A stretch of DNA of 64,000 nucleotides from NCBI GenBank assembly GCA_046154185.1, contig JBJXGE010000032.1:228373-292372 (forward strand). The letters run 5' to 3'. Shown piece by piece: positions 7,843 through 18,600 of this stretch (position 1 is its first letter; the number at the start of each line of letters is the position of its first letter). The notes under the pieces are model-generated. The model worked only from the letters and a program-made list of their open reading frames with translations. It was not told the DNA's origin and did no database searches. This DNA comes from JBJXGE01 sp046154185. GTDB taxonomy: Bacteria; Planctomycetota; UBA8108; UBA1146; JAJFFE01. The position numbers and the translations under genes were made by a program.

Positions 7843-9021
7843 GTGACGACGAACGAGCTTCGGCATTATCCGTATGCACGACCCTGTCTCGACGAGTTCG
7901 ACGTCGCCGCGGTGTTCGAGGTGCTGCAAAGCTCGATGCTGACGACGGGCCCGCGCGTCGTTGAGTTCGAAGGCGAGATGGCCGCACGACTGGGACCGGT
8001 CGCGGCCGCGGCGGTCTCGAGCGGTACCGCAGCGCTGCATCTGACGGCGCTCGCGCTCGGACTCGGTCCCGGCGATGAGGTCATCGTGCCAACCCTGACC
8101 TTTCTGGCGACGGCCAATGCCGTCCGCTACGTCGGCGCTCAACCGATTCTCGTCGATGTCGATCCGGTCACGTTGTCCGTCGCCCCGAGTGAAGTCGCAC
8201 GGCTCATCGCGACTCGGCCGCGCGTGCGGGCCGTTTTCGTTGTGCATTTCGCCGGCCTACCGGCGCCTTTGCCCGCTCTCCGCGCAGTCACACAACGCGC
8301 AAATATCGCGTTAGTCGAAGATGCCGCCCACGCGCTTGGCGCGGAATACGAAGTCGATGGGACGCGACACGAAGTGGGTGATGGCGCGCACGTCGACGCC
8401 ACGTGCTTTTCCTTTCACGCCGTCAAGCACATCGCGACTGGCGAAGGCGGCATGGTGGTGGCCCGCGATGAGAAATTCGTCTCCCACGTGCGCCGCCTAA
8501 GACATCATGGCCTCGAGTCTCCGCCAGAAGGGCGCGACCGCGATGGACCTTGGTATCGCGAAATGCGCGAGCTGGGATACAACTATCGGCTGACCGACAT
8601 CCAGTGCGCGCTGGGGCGAAGCCAGCTCCAACGACTGAGTCAGTTTGTCGAACGTCGGCGCGCGATCGCGCGCCGCTACGACGATGCGTTTCGCGAGTTC
8701 CCAGAGCTGGACGTGCGAGCGTCGCCAGCCGGCGCTCATTCGAGTTACCATTTGTACACACTGGAGCTGTCCGCCGACTTCGTCGCGCGGCGCCGCGCCG
8801 TCTTCGAGTACCTACAAGCCAACCGCGTCGGCGTCACCGTGAACTATCTGCCCTTGCATCGAAATCCCTATTACTCGGCGCAGGCCGAGCCCGGCAAGTT
8901 TGCGGTGGCAGAAGCCTTTTACCATCGTTCGATTTGCCTCCCTATGTACCCGGATCTCACCGATGACGATGTCGACGAGATCATTGGCCGCGTGCGACGC
9001 GCGCTTGATAGTGTTCGATAA
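7843..9021 (+). CDS. DegT/DnrJ/EryC1 PLP sugar aminotransferase, ArnB/PseC-like
   Basis: A 392-residue PLP-dependent nucleotide-sugar 4-aminotransferase. The Schiff-base lysine is K195 in FSFHAVKHIATGEGG, with the PLP-ring aspartate in VEDAAHALG (D160) and the SSGTAALH phosphate loop (59-66). Next to ArnA/ArnC/ArnT-like genes the expected job is ArnB (UDP-4-keto-pentose to UDP-L-Ara4N with glutamate), but GPWYREMRELGYNYRLTDIQ and the TGEGG motif resemble PseC, which acts in pseudaminic acid synthesis. No PseB partner is in the window, so ArnB function is preferred. The frame is open back to ATG 7744; GTG 7843 is chosen because of the adjacent AAGGTAGG and the normal family length. Confidence 0.8.
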   Translation: MTTNELRHYPYARPCLDEFDVAAVFEVLQSSMLTTGPRVVEFEGEMAARLGPVAAAAVSSGTAALHLTALALGLGPGDEVIVPTLTFLATANAVRYVGAQPILVDVDPVTLSVAPSEVARLIATRPRVRAVFVVHFAGLPAPLPALRAVTQRANIALVEDAAHALGAEYEVDGTRHEVGDGAHVDATCFSFHAVKHIATGEGGMVVARDEKFVSHVRRLRHHGLESPPEGRDRDGPWYREMRELGYNYRLTDIQCALGRSQLQRLSQFVERRRAIARRYDDAFREFPELDVRASPAGAHSSYHLYTLELSADFVARRRAVFEYLQANRVGVTVNYLPLHRNPYYSAQAEPGKFAVAEAFYHRSICLPMYPDLTDDDVDEIIGRVRRALDSVR

Positions 9022-9075
9022 AGTCGACAACCTCTAACCATCACCAGCAAGCCAAGCCGAACAGTCTGCATTTTC

Positions 9076-10341
9076 ATGCGCCGATCTCGTTTCGAACTCA
9101 CCGCTGAAATACTGATCGCGTTTTTTGTCTGGGCCCCGCTCTGCTGGAAGGGTCTACGGCGACTCGGCGACGAAACCGATTTCACGATTTATCTGGATGC
9201 GGCGCGGCGCCTCCTCGCTTGGCAAGCGATCTACGATGGCGAGTACATGTATCCGCCCCTCTTGGCGTTCCTCCTCACGCCGTTCGCACTGCTGCCGGGT
9301 TGGCTCGCCGGCGCGCTGTGGTTGCTGGCGAAAATCCCGCTTTGCGCGTGGAGCGCCCATCGCCTGCTCACGGCCGGACCGTGGAGTGCGCGGCAACGAC
9401 GAATCGGCTTGGCGCTCGCCCCGCTCCTCATCTATCGCTTTCTCGACTCTGACCTCACCACGGGCAACTCGAATGTGTACGTGTTGGCGGGATGTGTCCT
9501 GGGCTTCGCGTTCGCCGCGCAGGGACGAGCGATGACCGGCGGCCTCCTGCTGGCCGCCGCATCAGCGATCAAGTTGGCGCCGCTCTATTTAGTCGCGGCC
9601 GCGATCGCAAATCGCAGCTTCCGATTCGCGCTCGCAAGTTCGTGCGCATTGCTCGTGTTCCTGGCGTTGCCATTTCTCGGTTGTCCGGAAGGTCCGCACG
9701 TGGGGCTACGCGAATTCAACAAGGCGAACACGGCGGCGATTCTCGCGGTCGACGAGCCCGTGGATCGCAACGGCTCCGACCACGACTTGTCCGGTTACGT
9801 CGCCGGTCAGTCACTTCGAGCCTTCCTCCACCGCATCCTGCGCCCTATCGATGCGAGTGCGCATGACGGCGGCGAGATTGTCGCGATCAATTGGTGCGCG
9901 TTATCGGGCGGCACGGTCGAGTGGATCTATCGCATTCTTGCCGTGCTTGGCGGCGGCCTCTGCATCTGGGCGATGCGCCATCGATCTTGGCGTTGGACCA
10001 TTGCCTTCGCCTGCGCCGTCCTGCTGTGGCTCGTTCCATACGCCCGCAAGGGTCACTTCGTGCTGTTGCTGCCAGGTTACTTGTTGATGGTGGAAACACT
10101 GCTCACGGCGAGACTCGAACGCAAAACTTGGATCTGGCTCACGGTGATCTCAAGTTGGATGCTCGGACAACTCAGCACGTCAGGAGTGTGGGGAAAACCG
10201 CAAGTAACGATCATCCTGTCGTATTGCCCCGTGGGTTGGGCAGCGGTCGCGCTCGCGGTAGCGCTTTGGTGGATCCCGACTCATCACTCGTTTCAGGAAC
10301 CAGATCGCTCGACCCTCATCTCCCCCGGCTCGAAACTCTAG
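9076..10341 (+). CDS. GT87-like (DUF2029) integral membrane glycosyltransferase
   Basis: A 421-residue multi-spanning protein with GT-C traits: DFTIYLDAARRLL after the first helix, YDGEYMYPPLLAF, and a TTGNSN turn corresponding to the G-Q-x-N region of polyprenyl-phosphate-mannose-dependent transferases. It follows the aminotransferase by 54 bases on the same strand and ends six bases from the convergent recJ stop. It probably adds a sugar from a polyprenyl carrier to a cell-envelope glycan or lipid. The substrate is unknown. Confidence 0.7.
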   Translation: MRRSRFELTAEILIAFFVWAPLCWKGLRRLGDETDFTIYLDAARRLLAWQAIYDGEYMYPPLLAFLLTPFALLPGWLAGALWLLAKIPLCAWSAHRLLTAGPWSARQRRIGLALAPLLIYRFLDSDLTTGNSNVYVLAGCVLGFAFAAQGRAMTGGLLLAAASAIKLAPLYLVAAAIANRSFRFALASSCALLVFLALPFLGCPEGPHVGLREFNKANTAAILAVDEPVDRNGSDHDLSGYVAGQSLRAFLHRILRPIDASAHDGGEIVAINWCALSGGTVEWIYRILAVLGGGLCIWAMRHRSWRWTIAFACAVLLWLVPYARKGHFVLLLPGYLLMVETLLTARLERKTWIWLTVISSWMLGQLSTSGVWGKPQVTIILSYCPVGWAAVALAVALWWIPTHHSFQEPDRSTLISPGSKL

Positions 10342-10347
10342 TCCAGA

Positions 10348-12147
10348 CTAGCCCAACTCGACGACGCGCAGTTCCGCGCTCGTCACGCCGTTGAAGGTGT
10401 TCTGTTGGAGTTCAGCGAGCATCGAAAGCGGACGACGCTCGAGTGTCAGGCGCGTCGCGTGCTTCGCGCCGCGAAAATAAATGGCGCGCATTTGCGCGCC
10501 GCGCGCTGATTCGACGCGGAAAGAAAGATGCTCCTCGTGCTTGCCGACCAGTCGTAAGCCGCCGACGAGTCGCAGACCCGCGCAGTAAAACCGCGGGACC
10601 GGGTTTGCGCGGCCATACGGCGCCAATCGATCGAGCCAAGGTGAGAGCTTGGCGGCCGCTTCGAGCTCGAGCGGCAAGTCGTACTGTAGCGCGTCGCTCG
10701 CGCGCACCGCGGCGCGCCCGCCGTCGTGTTCGTTCAGCCTGCGCCGCAGGGCATCGATCCGCTCCGGCAACACGGTGATGCCGCCGGCCTGATCGTGACC
10801 GCCGACGTCTTCGACGATGTCGCGCAACGCGTCATAGTAAGACGCCAACGAGAAGCAATCCGGGCTACGCGCGGAACCACGGCCGAGCCCATCGCGCAGC
10901 GCGATCACGAACACCGGTCGACGGTGCAAGTCGACGAGCCGAGCCGCGACGATGCCGGCGATGCCGGAATGCCAATCGACTCCGGCGACGACCAGCGGAC
11001 TACCGGCCCAAGTCGCGGTTTCTATCAAGCGCAGCTCGTCGATCTGCGCCCGCGCCGCGAGCAGCATCCCATCTTCGATGCGGCGACGCTCCTGATTGGT
11101 CGCGACCAGCGACCGCGCGAGTATTGTCGCCTGCGCCGCATCGCGACACACGAGTAACTCGAGCGCGCGACGCGCATCACCGAGCCGCCCGGCGGCATTG
11201 AGAATCGGCGCCAACTTGAACGCGATGTCGGACGCCAAAAGCGGCCGGTCGCCGATCCCCGCGACATCCTTGAGCGCGCGCAGCCCCGGATTGTTCGTAT
11301 GACTGAACGCTCGCAACCCGTAATGCACGAGCACGCGATTCTCGCCGACGAGCGGAACGACATCGGCGACCGTACCAAGCGCGACGTAACAAAGGGCCGA
11401 CATCATGAACGCGCGATAGGACTCACTCACGTGGTTTGTGCTCGAGAAACTTTTTCCGAGCGCCCACACCAGCTTGTAAGCGACCCCAACACCGGACAAG
11501 GCCGCGCTCGCAGTCGGATAGTCGGGACGGCCTGGATGCACGATGGCGACCGCGGCCGGCAGCGGCATATTTCGAATCGGATGGTGATCGGTGACCACCA
11601 CGTCCATTCCGAGTTGCCGCGCGAGCGCGAGCTCCTCGAAATCATTGCTGCCGCCGTCGACCGTGATCAAAAGTTGCGCGCCGCGCGCCGCAATTTCGCG
11701 CACGGCTTTCGCATTGAGGCCATAACCTTCGACGAGCCGATCCGGAATATAGACGTCGGCCCGCGCGCCGAGTTGGCGAAACGCCTCCGCCAAGAGCGCG
11801 GTCGCGGACACGCCGTCGACGTCGTAGTCGCCATAGATCCAGATACGTTCGCCGGCAGCGAGCGCGCGGCGGATGCGGGCGACGGCTCGATCCATGTCCG
11901 GAATATCTTCCGGCGCGGAGAGTCCGCCCAGGCTTGGTTGCAAGAAGATCGACGCTTCGGCGGCGTCGGTGATGCCGCGTTGGCACAGCAGAATCGCACA
12001 CGACTCGGCGACGTCGACGGCCATATCCTGCGCACTCACCAACTCGCGCGCGAGCGCCGCGGCGGTCGCGGCGTCGAAAGGACTCTGCCGCCACACGGGC
12101 GATTCTTCGACGACTGGGTCTCGGAGCGCCGACGCCATGATCCTCAT
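10348..12147 (-). CDS. recJ: Single-stranded-DNA-specific exonuclease RecJ
   Basis: A 599-residue DHH/DHHA1 family 5'-3' exonuclease for recombination and mismatch repair. The DHH core has WIYGDYDVDGVSATALL (motif I), LITVDGGSNDFEEL and TDHHPI (motif III, the DHH), HPGRPDYP, and the DHHA1 glycine block VGGHDQAGG. The C-terminal OB domain includes YCAGLRLVGGLRLVGKHEEH. Length is normal for RecJ. ATG 12147 and ATG 12138 are both possible. It is the last gene of a long minus-strand run and lies 39 bases after the TPR-ended lipoprotein. Confidence 0.93.
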   Translation of the reverse strand: MRIMASALRDPVVEESPVWRQSPFDAATAAALARELVSAQDMAVDVAESCAILLCQRGITDAAEASIFLQPSLGGLSAPEDIPDMDRAVARIRRALAAGERIWIYGDYDVDGVSATALLAEAFRQLGARADVYIPDRLVEGYGLNAKAVREIAARGAQLLITVDGGSNDFEELALARQLGMDVVVTDHHPIRNMPLPAAVAIVHPGRPDYPTASAALSGVGVAYKLVWALGKSFSSTNHVSESYRAFMMSALCYVALGTVADVVPLVGENRVLVHYGLRAFSHTNNPGLRALKDVAGIGDRPLLASDIAFKLAPILNAAGRLGDARRALELLVCRDAAQATILARSLVATNQERRRIEDGMLLAARAQIDELRLIETATWAGSPLVVAGVDWHSGIAGIVAARLVDLHRRPVFVIALRDGLGRGSARSPDCFSLASYYDALRDIVEDVGGHDQAGGITVLPERIDALRRRLNEHDGGRAAVRASDALQYDLPLELEAAAKLSPWLDRLAPYGRANPVPRFYCAGLRLVGGLRLVGKHEEHLSFRVESARGAQMRAIYFRGAKHATRLTLERRPLSMLAELQQNTFNGVTSAELRVVELG

Positions 12148-12186
12148 TCCGAAAATTTGTGAGTGGTACGCTCGGCCATCCCCGCG

Positions 12187-15100
12187 CTACGGATTCGGTC
12201 GCCGATGAATGCGCGCTTCGAGCGATTCCGCGTCGGCCTCGGACACGTGCCCAAGCTTGAGGAGACGCAGCAGGCGCTGCACCTGAGTGTTGCGGTGCGC
12301 GAGGTCCAACTCGCTAACCGTTTCCGCCCACTCAACACGAAAATCCGAGTTTTTCGGCTCGAGCTCGACCGCGCGCCACAGTTGCTCGGCCGCTTCCGCG
12401 GGTCGCACCAAGCGGCGCAACAGTCGCGCGGCGTTGACGCGTCGCCGCGCGTTGTCCTCAATCTCGAGCGCTTGCGCAAGCAACTCATAGGCGATTTGCG
12501 TATGACCGAGTTGCGCCTCGAAAGCGGCGAGATCGGTGAGCAAATCCGGCTGTTCCGCGCGGGGCGCGAGCGTCATGCCGTCGCGCAACAGCTGCGCACC
12601 TCGTTCGTAATCCGGCGGCGTCCGGTACATGAACAAACTCGCAAGCGCGCGTCGCAGCGCGACTCGCCCTGGTTCGCGCGCAACGGCCTCCGCGAGGTCT
12701 TGCGCTAAACGACCGTGCAACGCGACGAGCTCTGGCCCGCGCTCTCCTTCGCGCCAGCGATTCGCGTACCCGCGATAACTCAGCAGCAACTGCTCCGTCG
12801 TCTTCGCCGAATTCGCGGCCGCCACCGCTGGCACTTCGAGCGTCGCGGTGCGCGCGCATAGTGTGCGGTCCGGTCCTTGGCAAAAACCCACGGTATAACT
12901 GCCCGGCGCCGATGGCGCCGGAAACACGACCCGCTCACCGCCACTCGCGATTTCAAGCGTGAATACATCGGCGCCGGCAGCGTCTCGCACGACGAAGGTC
13001 AGCGGGCGTCCCGGAAGTGGATGCGGCGGTGCGAGTCGGTAGCGCACGAGCACTTCCTCGCCGGGCCACTGTAAGCGCGGAAGTACGCGCAGATCCGTCA
13101 ACGCCTCGGCGACTTCAAACGCGAACAGTTTCTTCGCCGAATTGCCGGCGTGATCGGTGACGACCAGCTCGAGTGGACCGCGCCCCGCCGGCCACGTCAT
13201 CGGCTCCAGCTCGCATAGTCCCGCGACCGACGTGATGCGCGGCGAGTGCTCGACAAGAGTCGCGCCTTCACGCTGCCAACGCATCGTCACATGGCTTGGC
13301 GCCTCGACGCTGGCCCACTCGAGCACCACCGGCACGCCTTCCGTCGCTGTGCCTGGGAAGCGCAATGCGTCGAGTTGCGGCGGCGTGCGATCGATCACCA
13401 ACTCGGGTCCCGCAATGGGCTCGCTGCTGCGATTTCCCTGGCGGTCCTCGAGTACCGCGGCGAGTTGCACGCGCCCTTCCGGCAAGCTCGCGGTATCAAT
13501 CTCGACACTGATGTTTCCGGCGCCGCTTGAATTCACTTGCGCGGCGGAATCCGGCACTCGCTCCCATTCGGCGACGGGAATATCCGCGGCCGCCAACTTG
13601 CGCCGGTAAATCTCGACGCGCGCCACCGGCTCGGCCACCGCCGAATTCGCGGCGCTGAGTTCGAGTCCCACCCAACCGCGCAGCGAAGCGGGCGCGGGTC
13701 CCCACACGAGTTCGGGCGCTTGGCTATCGATGGAGAATTCGCCCGGATTGTGCGCGGTCCGCCGCGCGCCGCCTGGCGCTTGCCACCGAAACTCGATGTG
13801 ATACACGCCGGTCACGTGCGGAATCGCCCACATGACACTATCGCGTGTCGCGTCGACGGTCCCGACCGCCAAGGTCTCACCCGTCGTCTTGGCGACGGCG
13901 ACGATTTCCATCGGACCATCCACTTCACCCGGATCGATGCGATCGACGTGAAACTTAGGGCGATCACCGCCGCGAAACGTGCCGCCGTCGATTCCGAGTA
14001 GTCGTGGCAACGAGCGCTCGACGCTGAAGCCCCGCGGTGGTGTCGGCTCGAGCGCGTCGAGTCCGACTCCATCGACGGCACGCAGATAAAGTCGGTATTG
14101 CCCGGTCGGCAGCGTGAGTTCGTGCGAGCACGTTTCGTCCGCACTGCCCGCGTCGCGGGCGAGCTCTTCTACTTCCCATACGCCATCCCGCTCGAGATGC
14201 AAAAACGCGCGTAGCCCGACCGCGCTGCGGAGATCCGTCGCGCGCCAATCGATTCGCACGCCGAAACTCGTCGACTCGATTGCCTCGAGCCGGATGAGCG
14301 GCGGCGCACCATCGATCGCAAAACGCGAACTCCGGCGTTCGACGCCACCGCGCTTCGCGATGAGTACATACTCGTCACCGTCCGCCGTCGGCAATCGAAC
14401 CCGCGCGCGCCCCGTTGCATCGACATCCACCGGAAGCGGTATCGCGGCCGAATCCGCCGGTTGCAGCAGGACCTCGATGCTCGCCGTCGGCAATTCGAGT
14501 TGGGCGCCGGCGGGCAAAACCGAACGCGAGCCCAAGGCGCGCCATAACTCGGCTGCGCTCGGCAGCGTGGAATTCGCGGGAATCGGCTTGAGCGCGCGCG
14601 GCGCCGTCAATTCTGCGGGCTGGTCTTCACGCGCCGTTTCGCGCGGAACGAGCGGTTCGGGCCCGGGACCTAGCGGCGCATCGATGTGCGGCGCGAGCGT
14701 CGGCGCGTTGACGAGCGGCGCCGAACCAGTCACCCGCTCGATGCGATCGATAAGCTGCGCCAAGGATCGCTCGACGGCGACAATGTTGCCGGCACCATCG
14801 ACCGCCGTGACACGAAACAAATGCCCCGTCAACGGCTCGGGCGGCATCGGCCAACGAAACTCGGCGCGCGTTTCCCGCGACTCGGCGACGCGTTGCCAAG
14901 TCGCGCCGTTGTCATCCGAGTAGAGGACGGTCAACTCGGTGCCGAGCGGCAAGTCGTCGGAGATCACTGCACTCAACGACAGTGCCGCTTGCCCGCGCAC
15001 CAAGTTCCAGTCGCGGACACTCGTGACCGTCAATTGCGGTGGTTGTCGATCGACGAGTATTCGCAGTCGCTCGACCGCCGCCGCGTGCGGCGGCCCGGCG

Positions 15101-15441
15101 CCGGCCGGCACACTCGTGAGCCGATAGAGCCCATCGCCATCCACGTGGAGTTCGCTGCGGCCGAAGGCGCCGATCTCGAGCGACCGCCATTTCGCCGCGC
15201 CCGGCGCCAAGACAAAATACTCGCGCGCCGTAGCCTCAGATTGCACGGGAATCGTCGCGCGCGTGGTCGCGAAAGTGATGACCCGCAATGGGTCTGTGGT
15301 TGGCAACATCAACACGCCGCCGGGGTCGCGATAAACGCCGGGCCCAAGCCGAACGGCGTCATGTCCCGGCAAAGTGCACGAACTCGCGAACGCGACGAGC
15401 ACGCAGGCCGACCCGACGCTCCATGGTTTGAAACCCGTCAA
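12187..15441 (-). CDS. Giant lipoprotein A: Ig-like repeats with C-terminal TPR domain
   Basis: A 1084-residue protein of unknown function. From TTG 15441 (GAGAAGG nine bases upstream) a short hydrophobic signal ends at C22 (VAFASSC, a loose lipobox). Repeated beta-sandwich units of about 100 residues follow, each closing on a D-x-x-G-N turn such as AVDGAGNIV, LEDRQGNRSS and VTDHAGNSAK. The last ~160 residues are helical TPR-like pairs (for example AYELLAQALEIED and AEQLWRAVELEPK). The longer upstream frame to 15858 overlaps the preceding gene and is arginine-rich shadow sequence, so it was rejected. Together with protein B it looks like a paired surface or periplasmic scaffold; no enzyme motif is visible. 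Confidence 0.75.
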   Translation of the reverse strand: MTGFKPWSVGSACVLVAFASSCTLPGHDAVRLGPGVYRDPGGVLMLPTTDPLRVITFATTRATIPVQSEATAREYFVLAPGAAKWRSLEIGAFGRSELHVDGDGLYRLTSVPAGAGPPHAAAVERLRILVDRQPPQLTVTSVRDWNLVRGQAALSLSAVISDDLPLGTELTVLYSDDNGATWQRVAESRETRAEFRWPMPPEPLTGHLFRVTAVDGAGNIVAVERSLAQLIDRIERVTGSAPLVNAPTLAPHIDAPLGPGPEPLVPRETAREDQPAELTAPRALKPIPANSTLPSAAELWRALGSRSVLPAGAQLELPTASIEVLLQPADSAAIPLPVDVDATGRARVRLPTADGDEYVLIAKRGGVERRSSRFAIDGAPPLIRLEAIESTSFGVRIDWRATDLRSAVGLRAFLHLERDGVWEVEELARDAGSADETCSHELTLPTGQYRLYLRAVDGVGLDALEPTPPRGFSVERSLPRLLGIDGGTFRGGDRPKFHVDRIDPGEVDGPMEIVAVAKTTGETLAVGTVDATRDSVMWAIPHVTGVYHIEFRWQAPGGARRTAHNPGEFSIDSQAPELVWGPAPASLRGWVGLELSAANSAVAEPVARVEIYRRKLAAADIPVAEWERVPDSAAQVNSSGAGNISVEIDTASLPEGRVQLAAVLEDRQGNRSSEPIAGPELVIDRTPPQLDALRFPGTATEGVPVVLEWASVEAPSHVTMRWQREGATLVEHSPRITSVAGLCELEPMTWPAGRGPLELVVTDHAGNSAKKLFAFEVAEALTDLRVLPRLQWPGEEVLVRYRLAPPHPLPGRPLTFVVRDAAGADVFTLEIASGGERVVFPAPSAPGSYTVGFCQGPDRTLCARTATLEVPAVAAANSAKTTEQLLLSYRGYANRWREGERGPELVALHGRLAQDLAEAVAREPGRVALRRALASLFMYRTPPDYERGAQLLRDGMTLAPRAEQPDLLTDLAAFEAQLGHTQIAYELLAQALEIEDNARRRVNAARLLRRLVRPAEAAEQLWRAVELEPKNSDFRVEWAETVSELDLAHRNTQVQRLLRLLKLGHVSEADAESLEARIHRRPNP

Positions 15442-15635
15442 TCCATACCGCCTTCTCGCTTGCAAACTGCGCGCGCGACACGTCGCCTCGACGCGCGCTG
15501 CGTTCCGAGCGGCATCACATAAAGTCGACACGGGGAAGTCAACGGAGATGCCGATGGATTGCGCGAGATCACGGGACGGACAATTTCGGAGCGAAAGTGT
15601 CCTGGCGAATGGCGAACTGCTGTTGGGATGCCGGC

Positions 15636-18600
15636 CTATTGTTGCGAGGAGTTCGCGCGCGGTCGCACGGGGCGCACGGCTTCGACGCGCACGCGCGGCG
15701 TGCGGTGCGAAATTGTGAAGTGTCCACTCTCGAGTCGGCCGGAGAGGCCATCGACGTCGGTGACGGTCAGCCGCAGTTGGCAACGATTGCTGTCGACGGT
15801 CGGCAGCGTCCAAGGGAATGAGCCGTTGACGGCGAGATCGCGCGCGCACTCGGTCCACGCGACGCCGTCGGTCGTGAATTCAATCGAGAGGCCAGTATGC
15901 GCGACGTCGACACCGCGGCACTCCCATTCCAGCACGAACTCGCTGGCAGCGGAAAATATGCCGCCGGTCGGATCCGTCAGTAGCACGACGCGCGGCGCGG
16001 TCTTGATGACTTGCAGCGCGCGCAGTTCACGCGCACGATTTCCCGCGAGGTCCTCACCGGTTATTTCCAGATAGTAGAGGCCCGCTCGATCTGGCAACTC
16101 AAAAGAGTAATCGTGTCCATTCGGGTGATAGCGTTTGAGTTGCCGATAGCTTTCGCCGCCGTCCTCCGACATCCGAAACGCGATGGGAAACTGGCCGGGA
16201 TAGCTATCGAAGAGCGATGCAGAAACTGTCACAGTCTCACCTTCATGGTAAATGCGCTCGCGCTCTCCAACACCTTCGACCTTGAGAAGTGGCGTGACCG
16301 TGTCGACGAGCAAATCGCCCTGGCCCTTCTCGCCCATCATCGGCTTGGGGCCACGATTGCCGGCGTGATCGACCGCGACGAGCGCGACGCGATACATGCC
16401 ATCCGCGATGCTCACGCGCAGCGGTTCGCCGGCACGAGCACTTCCGGCGCGCTTCCACTGCGGCGTCGACACTGCCCGCAAGTAAAGTTCGACGGCGGCG
16501 AGCAGATCATCGTTCGCAACGCGATAGCAAATCTCCGTTGTGCCCGTAGTGGAGCTGGTCGGCCCCACGAGCTCGACGATCGGCGCACGAGAATCGATCT
16601 CGAGCGCGTCGGACACGGCGCTGTAGGAAGCGCCGTTTGCGTCCGTGGCGGTGACGCGTAGTTCGAGCGTGCCGCCCACGAGCTCGGGCAACTGCCAAGG
16701 GTGGATCCCATCCGCCGGCAAGCCCTTTTGGATGAGCACCCACTCGTCGTCACTTGCGCCAAGTTCGCGATACTCGAGGTGCACCGGAGTCTCGGCGAAC
16801 GACTGCCCCGAGCCTTCGAGTCGCCAACAGATGTGATGTCGCGTACCGCCGCCGAATGATCCGCCGCGCGGCGCGAGTAACTCGATTCGCGCGGCTTGGG
16901 CCGGCCCGATCTCAACGGTGGCCTCGAGCAGCGCGTTCGTGGTCGGAGCGAGCCCGGCGTTACCGGCGGTATCCATCGCGGTCAACGCGAACGCGTAACG
17001 GCCGGCGTCGAGCTTCAACACGATTGCATCGCTCGGCGCGAATCTTCGCGGCCACAACTGCCAATCGGCCGCGGCCTCCTCGCGCAAGTAGAGTTGGATT
17101 TCTTGGAGCGGCGCGAGCGCTGGCTCGCGATCGCGATACTCGAGTCGGACGCTGTCGCCGCCAATCACGACTGCCTGCGTGATTTCAAGGTCGGGTGGAC
17201 TCGAGTCGATCACGAATGGCACGCGACTCTGATCTTGCGTCACGTCCCCGACCAAATCTTGCGCCACGGCGCGCAGTCGACCGGCAGCGACGTCTGTTTT
17301 GGGAAGCTCCCAGTTGACGCGCTCCGTGTTGTGCGCCACGACGCAGATCTCGCGCCAGCTGCCCCCGTCGTCGCCGCTGAATTCGACGCGCACGCGGGCG
17401 CCGAGCGGTCGCTCGCCTTGCCAGGTGAGGAGGACCGGATGGCGCGTGCCACCTGAGTAGATGCCGCCGTCTTGAAATGACGAGAGTCGAATTCCGGATT
17501 GACCGGCGTCGACGGTGAGCTTGAAGCACTCGTCGAGGCTCGCACGTTCGTACGAGATTCCAGTATTGCCGGCGCCATCGGTCGCCACGGCCCACAGCAA
17601 GTAGAAACCCGGATTGAGCGGATCTAACTCGACGTGTCCACCGCCGCCGTCGACGCGTCCAACGTGACTCCACGCGTCGCCACTGATACTGCGCGCGAAC
17701 AAGTCGATGCCGCGCACGAAACTCTCCCCGTCCATGCCCTCGACTTGAATAGCGCCGCCGGCCTGACTAACGCGCAGCGGCCCGAGGACGCGCGCCCGCG
17801 GCGGATGCGGATCGACGGCGATCTCGCCCTCGCTCATGGCAATAAGCTGCCGATCGCCGCCGCCGCGCACGCGCATCCGGAGGTGCGCACTCGGCATGAC
17901 CGAGTTCGGCAGCAGCCACAAGAAGCGCCCGCTCAGGGCGAGGTCGGAAGCGATCGTCAGCCAGTTCGTGTGATCGGTCGTGTACTCGAGCGTCACGCTG
18001 TCAGGGCGCGCGCTCAACCAGTTCACTTCGTATGTGATCGGCAACTCCGCGCCGCCGCGAAACCAGCCCTGCTGCTGAGAAAGAAAGCGGACGATCGGCG
18101 GATCCAGGGTTTCGCGCGGCCATGATTCGAGTGCAGTATTGAAGTGATTGCCCGCGTGGTCGCGCCCAGCGATACGAACCAACAAGGGTTCGCGCGCCAA
18201 CTCGGCGCGCTTGACGCGCAGGACGCCCTCGGCCGTTTTCGTCGTTGGGATGCGCAGCCAGTCCTCCGTGTCGGCACGATACGCGGCCTCGATGCTGTCG
18301 ATGTCGAGCGCAGAATCGTGCACGACGTAGGGCTGGTCGACGACGAAGCCGCCGGCGGCGCGCTCAACACGGAGCGGGCCCCATTCGACCGTGGGCGAAA
18401 CACGGTCGACGAGCACCTTCGCCCGTGGCGTGTCGCCCGGCACCGGTTGGTCGCTGCGATTTCCGTCGGCGTCGATGACAACCACTTGATATCCCCACAC
18501 GCCATCCGCCAGTTCGACGCTGAACGGCGGCGTCAAGTCGTGATCATAGGCGTGAAGATTCCAACTATCTCCGCCATCGATCGTCACCCAAAGTTCGACG

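Noticed and set aside
15442..15858. N-terminal extension of giant lipoprotein A
   Set aside because: It overlaps the end of lipoprotein B and is arginine-rich shadow translation; TTG 15441 with GAGAAGG gives a proper signal peptide.
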